Origin: Mesostigma viride
Lineage: Eukaryota > Streptophyta > Mesostigmatophyceae > Mesostigmatales > Mesostigmataceae
Length of the DNA: 64,000 nucleotides
Direction of reading: 5' to 3'
Assembly (NCBI GenBank): GCA_009746045.1
Contig: RPFO01000189.1
Location: 890,248-954,247 of the forward strand
Below the pieces are notes generated by a model that searched no databases, was not told where the DNA came from, and saw nothing but the letters and a program-made list of their open reading frames with translations. Positions 1 to 29,454 of the stretch are shown in pieces (positions within the stretch are counted from its first letter, which is position 1; each line of letters starts with the position of its first letter). The position numbers and the translations under genes are program-made.

Positions 1-1789
1 TTGAATAAGCCAAGCAAAACCCAAACTACAAGGACCGTGTTGTGCATGCGTTGAATAAGCCAAGCAAACGAAATAGCGCTCCTTGTGCAACGGGCGCGCT
101 ACGTAAGCAACTCATATACTCATGGTATATTGTTGTTTATATGGTGCAGCTTGCATGCCATGCCACCCCATCTTCTGCACGCCTGAGTCAGTTCTACTAT
201 GCACGGCACTCTTCGCGGCTGCTTGTTATAGGAATGGTAGTGTCGATGCCCACTTATCATGTTTTGGCTTTGTCGGCAAGGCCGGGGTGGGGGGGACGAG
301 ACGGGGAAATTATTCTGCATTCTCTTCATGAGCGCTGCATTAGCAGTTAACTTGCATGGTCTGCTTCTCCGGGCTATGCTGCTCAGACTGCCCTCACCAT
401 TCTTTGTTATTCTTGGGGCAGCACCGATTCTTGGCACCACAGCTTGGTCTTTCTGGGCTGTGCAAATATCAAGCCCTGACAGAGCCTGTGTGCTCCTTCT
501 CGAGAGCAAACACTGTCAGAGCGAGCGACAAAGTGAACTGCCTTTTAAGATCACTAAGCTCCCAAGAAGACTGGCAGCATTTGATTGAATACAATAAGTG
601 GAGCCCTGCCACAAATGCAGCAGTGGCTTTAAGGTTTCTCAATCCGCATGCGGAAGCAAGAAGCCTCCAGGGTGGGAGGGAGGGGAAAGAAACGATTGCG
701 GATCATTGCCAGCCCAGCAAGCTTGCTTAAGGCATGGTCCGCCGACACACAAGCTGACGTCATCCTGAATTAAGTAACACTGGCATGCGTCACACGCCGG
801 CCTGAACAGTGCTGAAAGCGCCACTACAAACAACGTGGCCACGCACCCCCAGGCTAGTGCGTTAACCGTACAGGTAGTTGTACAAGGTTCCCAAGACTGA
901 CAAACATAAAACTCGCCCAATGACCCCTTGGGCCGGTCCGAATCCACTCTACAATAATTAATCACGACTCACTAACGAAACAAAATCAGTCAAAGATTCG
1001 TTAAGCAACCAGCCGACCCTACAGGTCCCCAGCTAATCTCAGCCGGTGCAACCACATACGAATATTTGCAAGCAAGTCGTATAAAACCTACAATTAATTT
1101 TCTCGGACCACTAATGAATAACCACCGACCCTTATTAACAACCGGGTCATCCAAGGAGAATTCAGGCGAACATGAAACCCTTTGTACATATCGAATTAGT
1201 CAGCCCATGTCGCAGACAGCCTTCCACATGCAGGCCAAGGCATAGCGGCCCTATCTTTCCCGCATGCGTTAATTAAACTATATTCAGAGAAAACCAAATC
1301 TTTCTTCACTAACTATTAGACACCTTGCAGCCAGGGCATTGTGTATAAAGTGATTTAGAGTGTTGATGGAGGGTAATGATTGCAGAGAGTATTGTAACTC
1401 TGTTGGTTTGCAATTGTTGTATGCCTGGCAGCTTATCCAACCGACCAAATTACATCGGCTGACTGACCAACTGACCACGCAGAGTTAAATACCCTCTGAT
1501 TACATACTACACGTACCAGATAGTCTAGGACTGTTTACTCCTTGATACAAGTGAACCGTTGCCAGTCCAATTCGGAAAGTCCATGTTCTTATCTCAATCT
1601 GGAGCACCCAGCCTTTGAACGTGGATCCCAGGCCATCATGCTTTCTAACCATCATGCTTTCTAAAAAAGCAATGACGTGGCATGGATAAGTGATTCAGAG
1701 CGGCTAAGACAAACATCCCGTCTTCCTGTCTGCCTGTATGTGCGCATGTGATGACCATGGCTTTGCGTGGTTGTCTTGCGGTAAATCAG
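1..1789. other. Non-coding flank or 5' intron of the VWD gene
   Basis: No exon is supported here. The short reading frames overlap one another on both strands and show no module-like Cys spacing. A GTTGAATAAGCCAAGCAAA-like motif occurs twice near the left edge (about positions 1-18 and 50-68). The first exons of the gene that follows, including any signal peptide, must lie here unrecognised or upstream of the window. Confidence 0.4.
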
Positions 1790-19991
<18,202 letters not shown>

Positions 19992-21338
19992 AATGTTAGC
20001 ATATGCACTCATGGTGTATGCGCCGGCTGGCGTGTGTAGCATGTTGTCTTTTTGTTGCGGGCCCGACCCTTGGAATATATTTTGGCTTGTTGTCATAGTC
20101 CGTAGGACTTTGGGACTCATTTCGGGACTTAATTTGGGAATTGTCCCTTGGTCAGGACTTTTGTATGGAACTATGATAGTTTGTGTGATTCGGACCAGTT
20201 ATTTTGGGCCTAGGTTGATGTATGCGATCTTCTAGGGGCCGGTGCAGTCGCGCCGCGCTGCGTACTTTATAGCTGCTTGAGATATTGCACTCATGCGTGG
20301 ATTCTGTAGCCTGGCGAGGGTCGATGTCGACCCGAGGATCTTGTGTGGACTGCATGTTTCGGAGTTCTCTGGAAGGTCGGCGCCATGTCGGCGCCTCTTG
20401 CCAGCTTGGTGGCAGACCTAGGTGAAATTGGTCCGAGGACGAGAGTCTCGTCCTCTTGGTTCGGAATAAAGTGTGTGTTATCACCTGTCTGAACCTGGGG
20501 CATAATTCCAACTGCATTTGGTAGCTCCATCCTAAACGTGGATTGTGTAGATGCAATATTAATCACCGCGAGCCGTAACAGGCCTAAAGCCACGCCTGTT
20601 CCGTTAACCCGTGTTTTTTTAATTAGAACGCGATATATCACGTTGTAAGCTTTTTTTAGAACGCGTATAGCACCTAAGGAAAAATTTTTTTCATGGTCAT
20701 GTATATACTTTCCTGAAAGCCCATAAATCAAAGGATTTTTTGAGCTACTCAGACCTACAAAATGCTTATTCATTAGAGAGATACACTGGTTTGAATACAG
20801 GGGGGTCTGACCATGACCGCGATTTCTTGACCCTAGGTCACAAGTCATGTGCTTATTCACAAATGGTTCATGAAAAAAATCTGGCTTCTTGCACGAGCTA
20901 TGGGCAACATATGCAGGTTTCCGCGGCCTGGCACTGAACGCAAAGGTTTTCACCTTTGCGGAGTGTCTGATCAGAATATGCAGGCTCTGTGAAACAAAAC
21001 TCAGGCCCATTGGGCCACTGGAGCTATTTTTCATTAGCATCACAATTACAACGCAGTACAACGCAGTGGGAAACATGAGAGCCCTTGACAACATTACGCA
21101 ACGACCCGAGCCCCATAAACGGGGCCATAGTGAGCTTGGAGGGTCAAAACGTTGAAAATAGGTGTTGTATAAGTTATACTGCATCAAACATGCATCAAAC
21201 ATCATGACTGGATGACCTAATATGACTGAATCAGGCAGCCATAGCCAAAGCATCATCCACTCTCACAACGTGTTGAGCACATGCCTCGTGGGAATGGAGG
21301 TGCTGGGTTTTCATTCCATAACGCGTGCAATACTGAAA
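19992..21338. other. 3' UTR and intergenic repeat-rich DNA
   Basis: No gene is supported. A 321-codon minus frame (20291-21256) has no domain features. Around 20602-20660 the sequence reads TTAACCCGTGTTTTTTT followed by an AACGCGATATATCACGTT near-palindrome, which reappears inverted at about 25150-25222. Confidence 0.5.
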
Positions 21339-21753
21339 GAATCGGATTTCTTTGAAAAGAGTTTCTCGAAGTGAGGCGGGGAATAAGGCCGCTCACGGAA
21401 GCCGCCTGGATGGTCGGCTGAACCGGGCGGGTTTGGCAGATGTAACCGGATTTGGCTAATGGCTGGCGACCTGGAATTGTTAGTAGGGGCAGTGGCCCTA
21501 TTGTACTACAATCTCGAAACAATCTTATGCTTAAAGTTTGACAGGGCCGGGTTTGTTGAACCGGTATGTCGAATGATAATTAGAACCTTTCGGAAAGGGT
21601 ATTTGATTGGTTGTTGTTTTTGTGGTACGGTAGGTGTCGCTACATTCTCAGGTTGACATGTTAAGTTAAGCTCGGTTGCTGATGTCAGCCCCGTGCTAGT
21701 GCAGTTTGACTACTTTGGCGGCGTAGTGACATTGTTGTGGTCTTTTTTCTTGT
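21339..21753. repeat. Long direct repeat, left
   Basis: Begins GAATCGGATTTCTTTG and ends CTTTTTTCTTGT; matches 22764-23178. Confidence 0.9.
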
Positions 21754-22763
21754 AAACGTTGGCTGAGCGCCGACGGCTGAGGCTATGGCGGTACAAGAAG
21801 TGCCTCACCAGCCTTGCGCTCAGCATGGGTGCGGGGCTAAAATTTGTTAACCAAATTTCCGGCATCCATGATCCCTGGCTGCTTAAGGCGGTTGGGATTC
21901 ATGGCTGCCACTGGCCCGGAATTAATGTCCGGGTGATCGGGGTTTAAATGCGAAGCGGGGGCTGATGCATTATTTAATTAATGGCTGGTTTGTTTGAAAG
22001 AAACGGCCAGCTGGCCGGGTTGGACAAGGGCTAGCTTGCTTGATGGTTCCGTACCTGGGGATGCTTGCGCCTCGGGTTGGGCTGTCGGCAGGCTGGCCTG
22101 CCTTTGAGTTGTCTCGTACCTGGAAATGCTTGCATTCCGGGTTGGGCTTGGCTTGAGGGCCGTCGCGGCTCGGGGGGGTAAAAAATTTAAGTCACCGTTG
22201 TGGGACACGGAGCCTTGGCGCAGGAGGCAAGGGCTGAAAATCAACTTGATTTCGTATTCAGTGGTATTTCCATTTTTTGTACGGAAGGAGTGTTTATGTG
22301 CTCGGCACTAAGTTGGTTGCTCTTCAAAAAAGTTGTAAAACTGGGCGTCGGCTGGAATCAGCGGTGCCAGTCAGCAGCTTTTGCTTTGACTTTGTGTTCC
22401 GCGACAGCACCCCTTAGCGGACCAGAGAAGAGGTCGGCAACGAGGTCAGCGGGGGCCCCCGAGTGGGGTCAAAAATGCGAGCTGTGTCGATCGACAGTGC
22501 ATGAATTTTTGTGCATTCACAGTCGCTGGGAATTAAATCTGTTTTCTGGCAACGGAGAGCGCCCATCGCGACAGGACAGCTTTTGACGGGAAAGGAAATG
22601 GTGCTTCTTTAGCGGACCGGAGGGCCAGGAAGGGGAGGTTGGGTAATCGCGAGCCATGCCTATGGAGTTCTTAATAGCGGTTCTGTAACCGCTACCTGTC
22701 TATATGCATCTACTTATTGTTTTAACAAAGATGCTGGTGACTATGGTGAGCAAACGGGTGTAT

Positions 22764-23178
22764 GAATCGGATTTCTTTGAAAAGAGTTTCTCGAAGTGAG
22801 GCGGGGAATAAGGCCGCTCACGGAAGCCGCCTGGATGGTCGGCTGAACCGGGCGGGTTTGGCAGATGTAACCGGATTTGGCTAATGGCTGGCGACCTGGA
22901 ATTGTTAGTAGGGGCAGTGGCCCTATTGTACTACAATCTCGAAACAATCTTATGCTTAAAGTTTGACAGGGCCGGGTTTGTTGAACCGGTATGTCGAATG
23001 ATAATTAGAACCTTTCGGAAAGGGTATTTGATTGGTTGTTGTTTTTGTGGTACGGTAGGTGTCGCTACATTCTCAGGTTGACATGTTAAGTTAAGCTCGG
23101 TTGCTGATGTCAGCCCCGTGCTAGTGCAGTTTGACTACTTTGGCGGCGTAGTGACATTGTTGTGGTCTTTTTTCTTGT
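22764..23178. repeat. Long direct repeat, right
   Basis: Matches 21339-21753. The outer flank is CCCACCCACCC, which reads as a purine-rich GGGTGGGTGGG on the minus strand, next to the repeat where a polypurine tract would be expected. Confidence 0.9.
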
Positions 23179-23288
23179 CCCACCCACCCACCCTCTTTGG
23201 TGGCCTGGTCTGCGCGGGTAATCGCGAGCCATGCCTATGGAGTTCTTAATAGCGGTTCTGTAACCGCTACCTGTCTATATGCATCTAC

Positions 23289-24050
23289 GTGTAATGCAAG
23301 GCTTGGATAGGTTGAGTGATCCATGAGCTTACATGCAGGCAAAGATGACGCTGGAATGCATGCTAGCAAATGGTGGCAAGATGCTAACAACACATGATTA
23401 TACACCATGATTATGGGCACCCAGCTGATCTTCTTGCACAATCAACGCAGTATAAACCATCAACATCCAATCCTCACGATATATGCACGGCTTGACGACG
23501 TATACAGCACCTAAATACTGCACAACTGCAACCTGCTATGGCTGACATGCAAGCAACGTCGAGTAGGATGGCGGTCTTAGAGAGGCTGGGCAGAGGTCGG
23601 TAGAAATAAGTGGAAAACTGGCAGAAACTAGGTAGAAACACGATATACTTACGCCTGCAAGCACTATTGAGCCGGTGGCAGAGGCCATTTCCAGGAAAAT
23701 ACAGCATACCGTAGCAATAGCCACGGTCACGCCTTACGCTATTTGCAGGCACCATCATGCCCGGAGCTACCCAATAAAAGTCTGCACAAATCTCGGCTTA
23801 GCCGAGAGTCCGGGCGTTCGGAATGAATAAACATGTGTTAAGAAGTCGAAACACCATGGAAATACCAAGCATGGTGCCGCAGCAGACCCGAGTCTTGACG
23901 TAATAATATGTATGCCGGTTTCCAGGGTTTCCGCATGAAAGTTGGGTGAGAAACTGGAAAAAACTACGTTTCCTTTGCCCCAGTACCTCAACAAACTCGT
24001 AGAAACCTATAATTATCAACCTTTGAACGCATCATCATGGTCGTGCTACC
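23289..24050. other. Intergenic, no gene seen
   Basis: Short frames only, overlapping on both strands, without domain features. The last five bases, CTACC, are the left copy of the target duplication of the next element. Confidence 0.5.
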
Positions 24051-24908
24051 AGTTAAGTAATGCAATACGCATTACTTTTGCATACTTGCAAGTATGCAAA
24101 AGTAATGCGTATTGCATTACTTAACTAAAATTGGGCCGCGTGGGGAAATCCAGCGTTCCGCACACACCGCTCGTTACCGAGGTGACTCGATTAATTACGA
24201 CTCGGCTATTCCCAGCCTCGCGCCGTAATTCCTATTTCGACTTGGCCTACCCGGCCTCCGCCAAACATAGAAATCCACAAATATTTCGACTCGGCCTCCC
24301 AGGCCTACCCGCCGCAAATATTTCCGTGCCTCCGAGAGGATTCGAACCCGGTACCCCAGGAGCGAACGCCAATCTTAGTTAAGTAATGCAATACGCATTA
24401 CTTTTGCATACTTGCAAGTATGCAAAAGTAATGCGTATTGCATTACTTAACTAAAATTGGGCCGCGTGGGGAAATCCAGCGTTCCGCACACACCGCTCGT
24501 TACCGAGGTGACTCGATTAATTACGACTCGGCTATTCCCAGCCTCGCGCCGTAATTCCTATTTCGACTTGGCCTACCCGGGTAAGATTGGCGTTCGCTCC
24601 TGGGGTACCGGGTTCGAATCCTCTCGGAGGCACGGAAATATTTGCGGCGGGTAGGCCTGGGAGGCCGAGTCGAAATATTTGTGGATTTCTATGTTTGGCG
24701 GAGGCCGGGTAGGCCAAGTCGAAATAGGAATTACGGCGCGAGGCTGGGAATAGCCGAGTCGTAATTAATCGAGTCACCTCGGTAACGAGCGGTGTGTGCG
24801 GAACGCTGGATTTCCCCACGCGGCCCAATTTTAGTTAAGTAATGCAATACGCATTACTTTTGCATACTTGCAAGTATGCAAAAGTAATGCGTATTGCATT
24901 ACTTAACT
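24051..24908. mobile_element. 858-bp foldback element with three 76-bp palindromes and TSD
   Basis: A perfect 76-bp palindrome (AGTTAAGTAATGCAATACGC... with TTGCAA at its centre) occurs at 24051-24126, 24377-24452 and 24833-24908. Between the first two lies a 250-bp segment S (24127-24376); after the second comes the first 129 bp of S again (24453-24581), then all of S reverse-complemented (24583-24832). So the outer 326 bp on each side are inverted copies. CTACC flanks both ends (24046-24050 and 24909-24913), a 5-bp target duplication. S contains GGTTCGAATCC, the exact pol III B-box/T-loop consensus, followed by TCTCGGAGGCA, like a tRNA 3' end. There is no coding capacity. Confidence 0.88.
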
Positions 24909-25149
24909 CTACCCAACAGCCACTGAAATTCGCGCGAAAACTGGCGAGATCTACCTGCCGCCATCGCCGTCGTCTTCACCTTCGTCCCGCGAAAATGCCT
25001 GATTTCAGTGGTACATATTTGTTTGCAGCTGTCACAAAAAAAATACCAAAAATACCAGGATTTTTTCTTGAATTCTATGAGATGTTTCTGACCTATTTTG
25101 AAAGTTTCAGACCAAAAATCGCAAGTTTAATAGGTTTGCCACGTGTCAG

Positions 25150-25222
25150 ATTACAACGCGATACATCGCGTTCTAACCCTACAACGCGATGTATCGCGTT
25201 GTAAAAAAACACGGGTTAATCC
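25150..25222. repeat. Paired AACGCGAT palindromes
   Basis: Two copies of an 18-bp near-palindrome, AACGCGATACATCGCGTT and AACGCGATGTATCGCGTT, sit 29 bp apart, followed by GTAAAAAAACACGGGTTAA. The same block occurs inverted at about 20602-20660, 4.5 kb away, outside the TRIM-like and foldback elements. Confidence 0.75.
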
Positions 25223-25974
25223 CACTCCCAAAGAGTGGTCGTGGTTAGCCAAGAAACCGGTGACAACCTACCTTAACAATAGGATCTTTCGCACGACCCG
25301 GATGGGTTCGTTACACTGGTTATCGGAGGTTAGGTTAGGGTGGTTTTACAGGGCGGCCCAAAGCCGTGTTTAGCTTAGCGCAGGCCCAGAGCCGACCGGC
25401 ATCATCCCGCCCAGCATCGGCGGTTGCCAGATCCCGGGGACGCTCAGGACAGCTACAGCCACAGCCGGCACGCCATCCAAGACCTCTTAACCCTTTGAGG
25501 GGTGTCATAGGACGCTAGACGTCCATGCAAGTGGTAAGATTTCCCTGATTTCCTTCTTGCACCCCCCCCCTGTCTTACCCACGCGCGTAGAAACGGGTTT
25601 TTTGTTTTTTTGTCGTAATCCGTTTTCATGTTTGTAAACGTTTGTGAGCGGGTTGTCCCAAAGACAGCCCTCATGAGCCGTGGGTGGACCCCCAAAGGGC
25701 AACGCTGCCTACGGCTCGAGGGTAGTCACCGGCTGGCCGTTGCCTAACTGTGTTGCCGGTGGCTGGACCTCAACGTCTTTCGTACTGTTTGTGAACGTTT
25801 TGTTTCTGCCTTGTGTTTCTCTCTCGCTGTGAGCACGTCACATGCACGTAGAGGTATCCTGGGTGGGCTTGCCTCCCTTTCTTTCCCCTTCCTGCATTGC
25901 ATGCTTGAATACCGTGTGATATTGCTTTATACCTAATCGGTAGTTCACGGGAAACTCCCGCAGCAGACGTAATA
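25223..25974. other. Intergenic, no gene seen
   Basis: No supported frame; a C9 run at about 25561 and a T-rich tract follow. Confidence 0.45.
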
Positions 25975-26304
25975 ATGAAGGAGGATATAGACGTATTAAT
26001 CAAGGAGGTGAGATCCCAATACCTATACTATGCAGTAGCACACGACGGGGCCACAGGCCAACCAGGCATTTTTTTATAGTTGGGCTGCGTGTAGCAATCA
26101 TATTACGGATAAAGTCTTACACCCAGCGTCGTTAGCTATAGATGGCAGGGATTTAATACATTAGCTGAGGCAGATCAGTTTATTAAGGATAATATGCCCC
26201 TCCCAGAAAGGCTGCACGAGACTAGGCATGACACCCAGTCACCTGCACAGGATGTGTTGCGTGCACTGGAGCAGCTTCACCTGGGCCCATCCTCGAGGGC
26301 ATAA
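25975..26304 (+). CDS. Small viroplasmin / RNase H1 hybrid-binding-like protein, frame-broken
   Basis: From ATG at 25975 the frame begins MKEDIDVLIKEV and reaches YLYYAVAHDG, then GIF; after two one-base slips (at the T7 run about 26072 and near 26140) it continues with a W-containing segment, FNTLAEADQFIKDN, and ends at TAA 26302-26304 after LRALEQLHLGPSSRA. YYAVAxG...GIF.sW followed by F.t..EA..FI is the pattern of the caulimovirus viroplasmin-type domain (PF01693), also found at the N-terminus of eukaryotic RNase H1, where it binds RNA/DNA hybrids. No RNase H catalytic domain follows. It may be a remnant of a retroelement or a cellular copy. Confidence 0.6.
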
Positions 26305-26498
26305 GCACCACAGTAAATAGTGATACTGCCTATTAGCCTAGACACTAGATATCATATTTAGTAGATAATATTAGTACTATTAGAAGCATTAGTTGTGGTT
26401 TCTGCTCTCTTCTCTCGTGCTTGCCTGTGTTTGGGGAGGTACTGTGTATTGTGTACCTAGTACGGTGCAGTCGGTGCTGGTGAGGTACGTGGGCCCAA

Positions 26499-26983
26499 AT
26501 GCCCCCTAGGAAGAAAGGTGCAGGTGGCACACGGTCCCCAAAGGACCCTAGTCTGTCCCCAAAGGACGTTAGGGAAGAACAGCAGGAAGTGGCGAGCACG
26601 TCCAGTCGCGGTTCCCAAGGGTCCCAAAGATCCAGTGCATCATCAGCTAGGTCCCCAAAGGACGTTAGGGAAGAACAGCAGGAAGTGGCGAGCAAGTCCA
26701 GTCAGGGTTCCAGAAGATCTAGCAAGTCCAGTAGGAGCTCCCGAGGCTCCCAGAGATCCGATGCAGCCGCTAGGGTTACCGCAGAACGGCAGGCGACCCT
26801 GGAGTCGCAGCTAGAGCAAGCTGCCCTAGGGTTTGATCAGTCCCAGCAGTCGCCGCAGCGACAGCCTGAGTCTCAGCAATCGCCGCAGCGACAGCCTCAG
26901 GCTCAGCAGTCGCCGCAGCGACAGCCTAAGTCTCAGCAGTCGCCGCAGCGACAGCCTCAATCTCAGCAGTCTCCGCCGTCGCG

Positions 26984-27058
<75 letters not shown>

Positions 27059-28225
27059 GCCGCAGCAGCAGCAGCAGCAGCGACAGCAGCCGCAGCAGCA
27101 GCCGCGACCGCTATCGACCCATCATATGGGCAATTGGGACAGGGTACCTCCTACGCAGCGACCCCCTTCCGTGGAAGATGCGCAGGAGGAGGAGGATGTA
27201 GAGGACGCAGGTAGCTCAACGGCCAGCTCTCCGTTCATACCCCCGCCTGCTGCTCTCGTGGATCGGTACTACCCGGCGACGTACGCGCGCGAGAGCGCGC
27301 GTCTGACCCATGCATGGGCCGGGCGTGGACGGGGGGGGTCGAGGCCGGAGCCCGGGCGGGTCCCTCGTCGGGTATCCTTCGGGTCTTACGAGCGAGAGTC
27401 CAGGTCCCCGCATAGAGTGCCAGGATCGTCGGCCTACGTCCACGGCGACCCATGGGACGATGGACATGCTCCTCCTGGCCCATTCCCCACCGTACCACCA
27501 TACACACCCGCCAGGAGCGCGCCCACGAATGTCAACTTCAGTCGGCTGCCCTTGGATGACCCTGGCTACGAGCATCCCACGTCGGTCCGCGTGCGGCGTG
27601 AGTCGGACCGCTTCGCCTTTCGGCGGCAATCTGACGCCTACGTACCCCGACGTGGGACTTGCGACTGTGCAGCTTGGCGCGCGGCGGACGCTCTCGTATC
27701 CCGGCGCGAGTCTGCCCAGTATGCCCCCTCCCATGGGTCCCATTATGAAGCGTGGGCGAGGCGCCAACAGCCCCCCACCTTCTCCAGTCCCGCGTACTGC
27801 GAGACGGGCGGGCCCCTGGGAGAGCCGGTCAAGGCCCCGCCCCTGCCAGATTTCAAGGCGGTGCCCAAGCTCCACGCGGGCATGAGTCCCCGCGAGATCG
27901 ACGAGTGGGCTCGTATGTGGCAGCGCAGCTATACACCGTATGGTGGCCGGGCCCACTTCGAATGTTCCGAAAAGTGTGACACTTTTCGTCGTTTTTTTAA
28001 CTTCGTAACAAACTACTCTTTCCCGCCGGGCCGCGTGTGACACTTTTTGTCGTTTTTTTAATTTCGTAACTAACTACTCTTTCCCGTCGGTCCGCGTGCG
28101 CTTTTTGATTGCCTGCAGGTGGCACGAAATTTTCGACCGGAGTGTTTCGGCATAACAAGTTTCTCGATACCCTGATGGATTGGTACATTCCTAGTCGACT
28201 AGAGGACCATGTTGAGAAGAGTTAA
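26499..28225 (+). CDS. PolyQ, S/R/P-rich protein of unknown function
   Basis: The ATG at 26499 opens a frame of about 480 codons. The N-terminus has two repeats of SPKDVREEQQEVAS with Ser/Gly/Arg runs; then four copies of a Q-S-P-Q-R-Q-P unit and a (CAG)n-encoded polyglutamine stretch (about residues 165-205); then a Pro/Arg/Tyr-rich segment with several RRESxxxxxR phrases. The last third has a more ordered block, KLHAGMSPREIDEWARMWQRSY. The frame then enters a tandem repeat that looks like an intron; a second exon is likely at 28119-28225 (acceptor GCCTGCAG; FSTGVFRHNKFLDTLMDWYI, stop TAA). The donor is uncertain, 27943 being phase-compatible but weak. The K/R-rich start and the ordered C-terminal helix resemble Gag-like proteins, but I cannot assign it. 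Confidence 0.55.
26863..27110. repeat. 30-bp minisatellite and (CAG)n tract, coding
   Basis: Four units of about 30 bp (CAGTCGCCGCAGCGACAGCC-type) are followed by about 25 CAG/CAA triplets interrupted by CGACAGCAGCCG. In frame they encode Q-S-P-Q-R-Q-P repeats and polyQ. Confidence 0.9.
27972..28105. repeat. Two tandem 61-bp units in a probable intron
   Basis: Unit: GTGTGACACTTTTCGTCGTT followed by TTTTTAACTTCGTAACAAAC and TACTCTTTCCCGCCGGGCCGC; the second copy differs at a few bases. It begins with GTGTGA, a possible donor, and is followed by a pyrimidine stretch and the acceptor at 28118. Confidence 0.75.
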
Positions 28226-28382
28226 TCGACGAAGCTAGTAGTACTTTCAACCATCAAATGGTGGGTATACCCACCCCCATAATTTTATTGAATCGATTAA
28301 TAATGAAAATTTACACATTTGACCAACGCAAAATGTTGCATGGAATTAATCATCGATTATATTTGCCAAATGGGACCGGCAT

Positions 28383-28856
28383 TCACTTTTCCTGGAGAAA
28401 TGACCCCCATCCATCGATCTCAATGTCACGAAACTTGTACGCTCCCTTGTACAAGTCCCCCCCGAAATTTGGAGGCTCGTTGGAAAATTGTTTGGGGGCC
28501 CATACGGCCCCACCTATTTCCGCCGCATTCAAGAACTCATGCTGGGCCTCAGCCCGGAGGCGCACAGTCGAGACATAGGGCGAAATTTCCGTGCCCTCCT
28601 TCTGGAGGCATTGCACCACCCTGGCCTTACCCGGAACACGGGGGGCAGGCGCCAAATCTGAATCTGGGGGCATCAGGTCGATCATCCCGTTTCCGAACGC
28701 AATGACACCTGAACCCCAACCTCCAAACGGTCCACGCAGGGAGCGTGGGAAGTCGTGGGGGGGGGAGTCGATTTCAACAAACATGTTGGCCGCATGCTCC
28801 TTTTTATCGACATGCACATATGTATGCTGCGAACCAAAAACATCGGCACGCTCCAT
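28383..28856 (-). CDS. Hypothetical protein (157 codons)
   Basis: Starts at ATG 28856 (MERADVFGSQHTYVHVDK) and ends at a stop at 28383. Composition is balanced, with an F-G-G-W-G-S-G turn-rich stretch and a charged tail (YKFRDIEIDGWGSFLQEK). No transmembrane segment or known motif is seen. The overlapping plus frames look like shadows. A palindrome copy (28931-28952) lies about 75 bp upstream of the ATG. It may be an exon of a larger minus-strand gene. Confidence 0.4.
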   Translation of the reverse strand: MERADVFGSQHTYVHVDKKEHAANMFVEIDSPPHDFPRSLRGPFGGWGSGVIAFGNGMIDLMPPDSDLAPAPRVPGKARVVQCLQKEGTEISPYVSTVRLRAEAQHEFLNAAEIGGAVWAPKQFSNEPPNFGGDLYKGAYKFRDIEIDGWGSFLQEK

Positions 28857-29454
28857 CGTAAAAGTGAGTTTGATGGCTAAGTTGCGAGTGAGAAAATGAT
28901 TTCAGCAAAGCCCGGTCCGGACTGTCGTATGGGTGGCGCTGCGGAGCGTCCCCTCTATTCCTTGTGGTTGTAGGGGACAACCTTCCAATCACAATTCGTA
29001 ACTAGTCCGGTTACAAGCAAGGTACTTTGGCACTTCCGGAGCGAATTTGTGTTTTAAGACATCTACCAAAGAGGCCTTAGTACAGTAACATTGTTGTGAC
29101 ATTCAAAATTAGTACGAACCAATTTGCAGAAAACAAAGGACGGAAAGTCCTACCGAGCAACTACATATTTGAGTGACGACATGATTTTTAGGTCAAACCA
29201 AATTATAAATTTGTCATTCGAAAAAATTATTGTACAAGTTAAATAAAATACTCGCCATTTCGACACGGAAATATACTAAAATTTGTCACTACCGAGGCTA
29301 ACAATGTTCCCAGCCACTTGTCATCTATTGTAATATATGAAAAAACAGTTCTCCCAAAATATATAAACACGAATAAACACTGTCCCAACCGTAGGCGAAT
29401 AAAGCCCAGGCTTAAAGATCCGTAGGGGTGGCGCTGCGGAGCGTCCCCGAAAGT
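28857..29454. other. AT-rich intergenic with two 22-bp-palindrome copies
   Basis: GGGTGGCGCTGCGGAGCGTCCC at 28931-28952 and a near copy at 29424-29447, the latter eight bases beyond the stop of the next gene. Otherwise AT-rich with no gene seen. Confidence 0.6.

Larger units (their letters stand above)
21339..23288 (-). mobile_element. TRIM-like non-autonomous element (copy 1)
   Basis: 415-bp direct repeats at 21339-21753 and 22764-23178 (constant offset 1425) flank about 1.0 kb with no coding potential. A second direct repeat of about 70 bp (GGTAATCGCGAGCCATGCC...GCATCTAC) lies at about 22641-22711 and 23216-23286, straddling the right long repeat. On the minus strand the order is short repeat, C/T-to-purine spacer, long repeat, short repeat, internal, long repeat, the same as at 41.0-43.0 kb. 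TGGCTGAGCG five bases inside the left repeat might serve as a primer site. No target duplication was found. Confidence 0.6.

Noticed and set aside
1-68. Telomere-like terminal repeat at the left edge
   Set aside because: Only two copies of a 19-bp word, with no TTTAGGG-type sequence.
20291-21256. 321-codon minus-strand frame
   Set aside because: No domain, no splice context, and it crosses palindromic repeat sequence; AT-poor DNA gives such frames by chance.
24131-24828. Repeated MGRVGKSSVPHTPLV frames in the foldback element
   Set aside because: Copies of segment S in direct and inverted orientation, not a gene.
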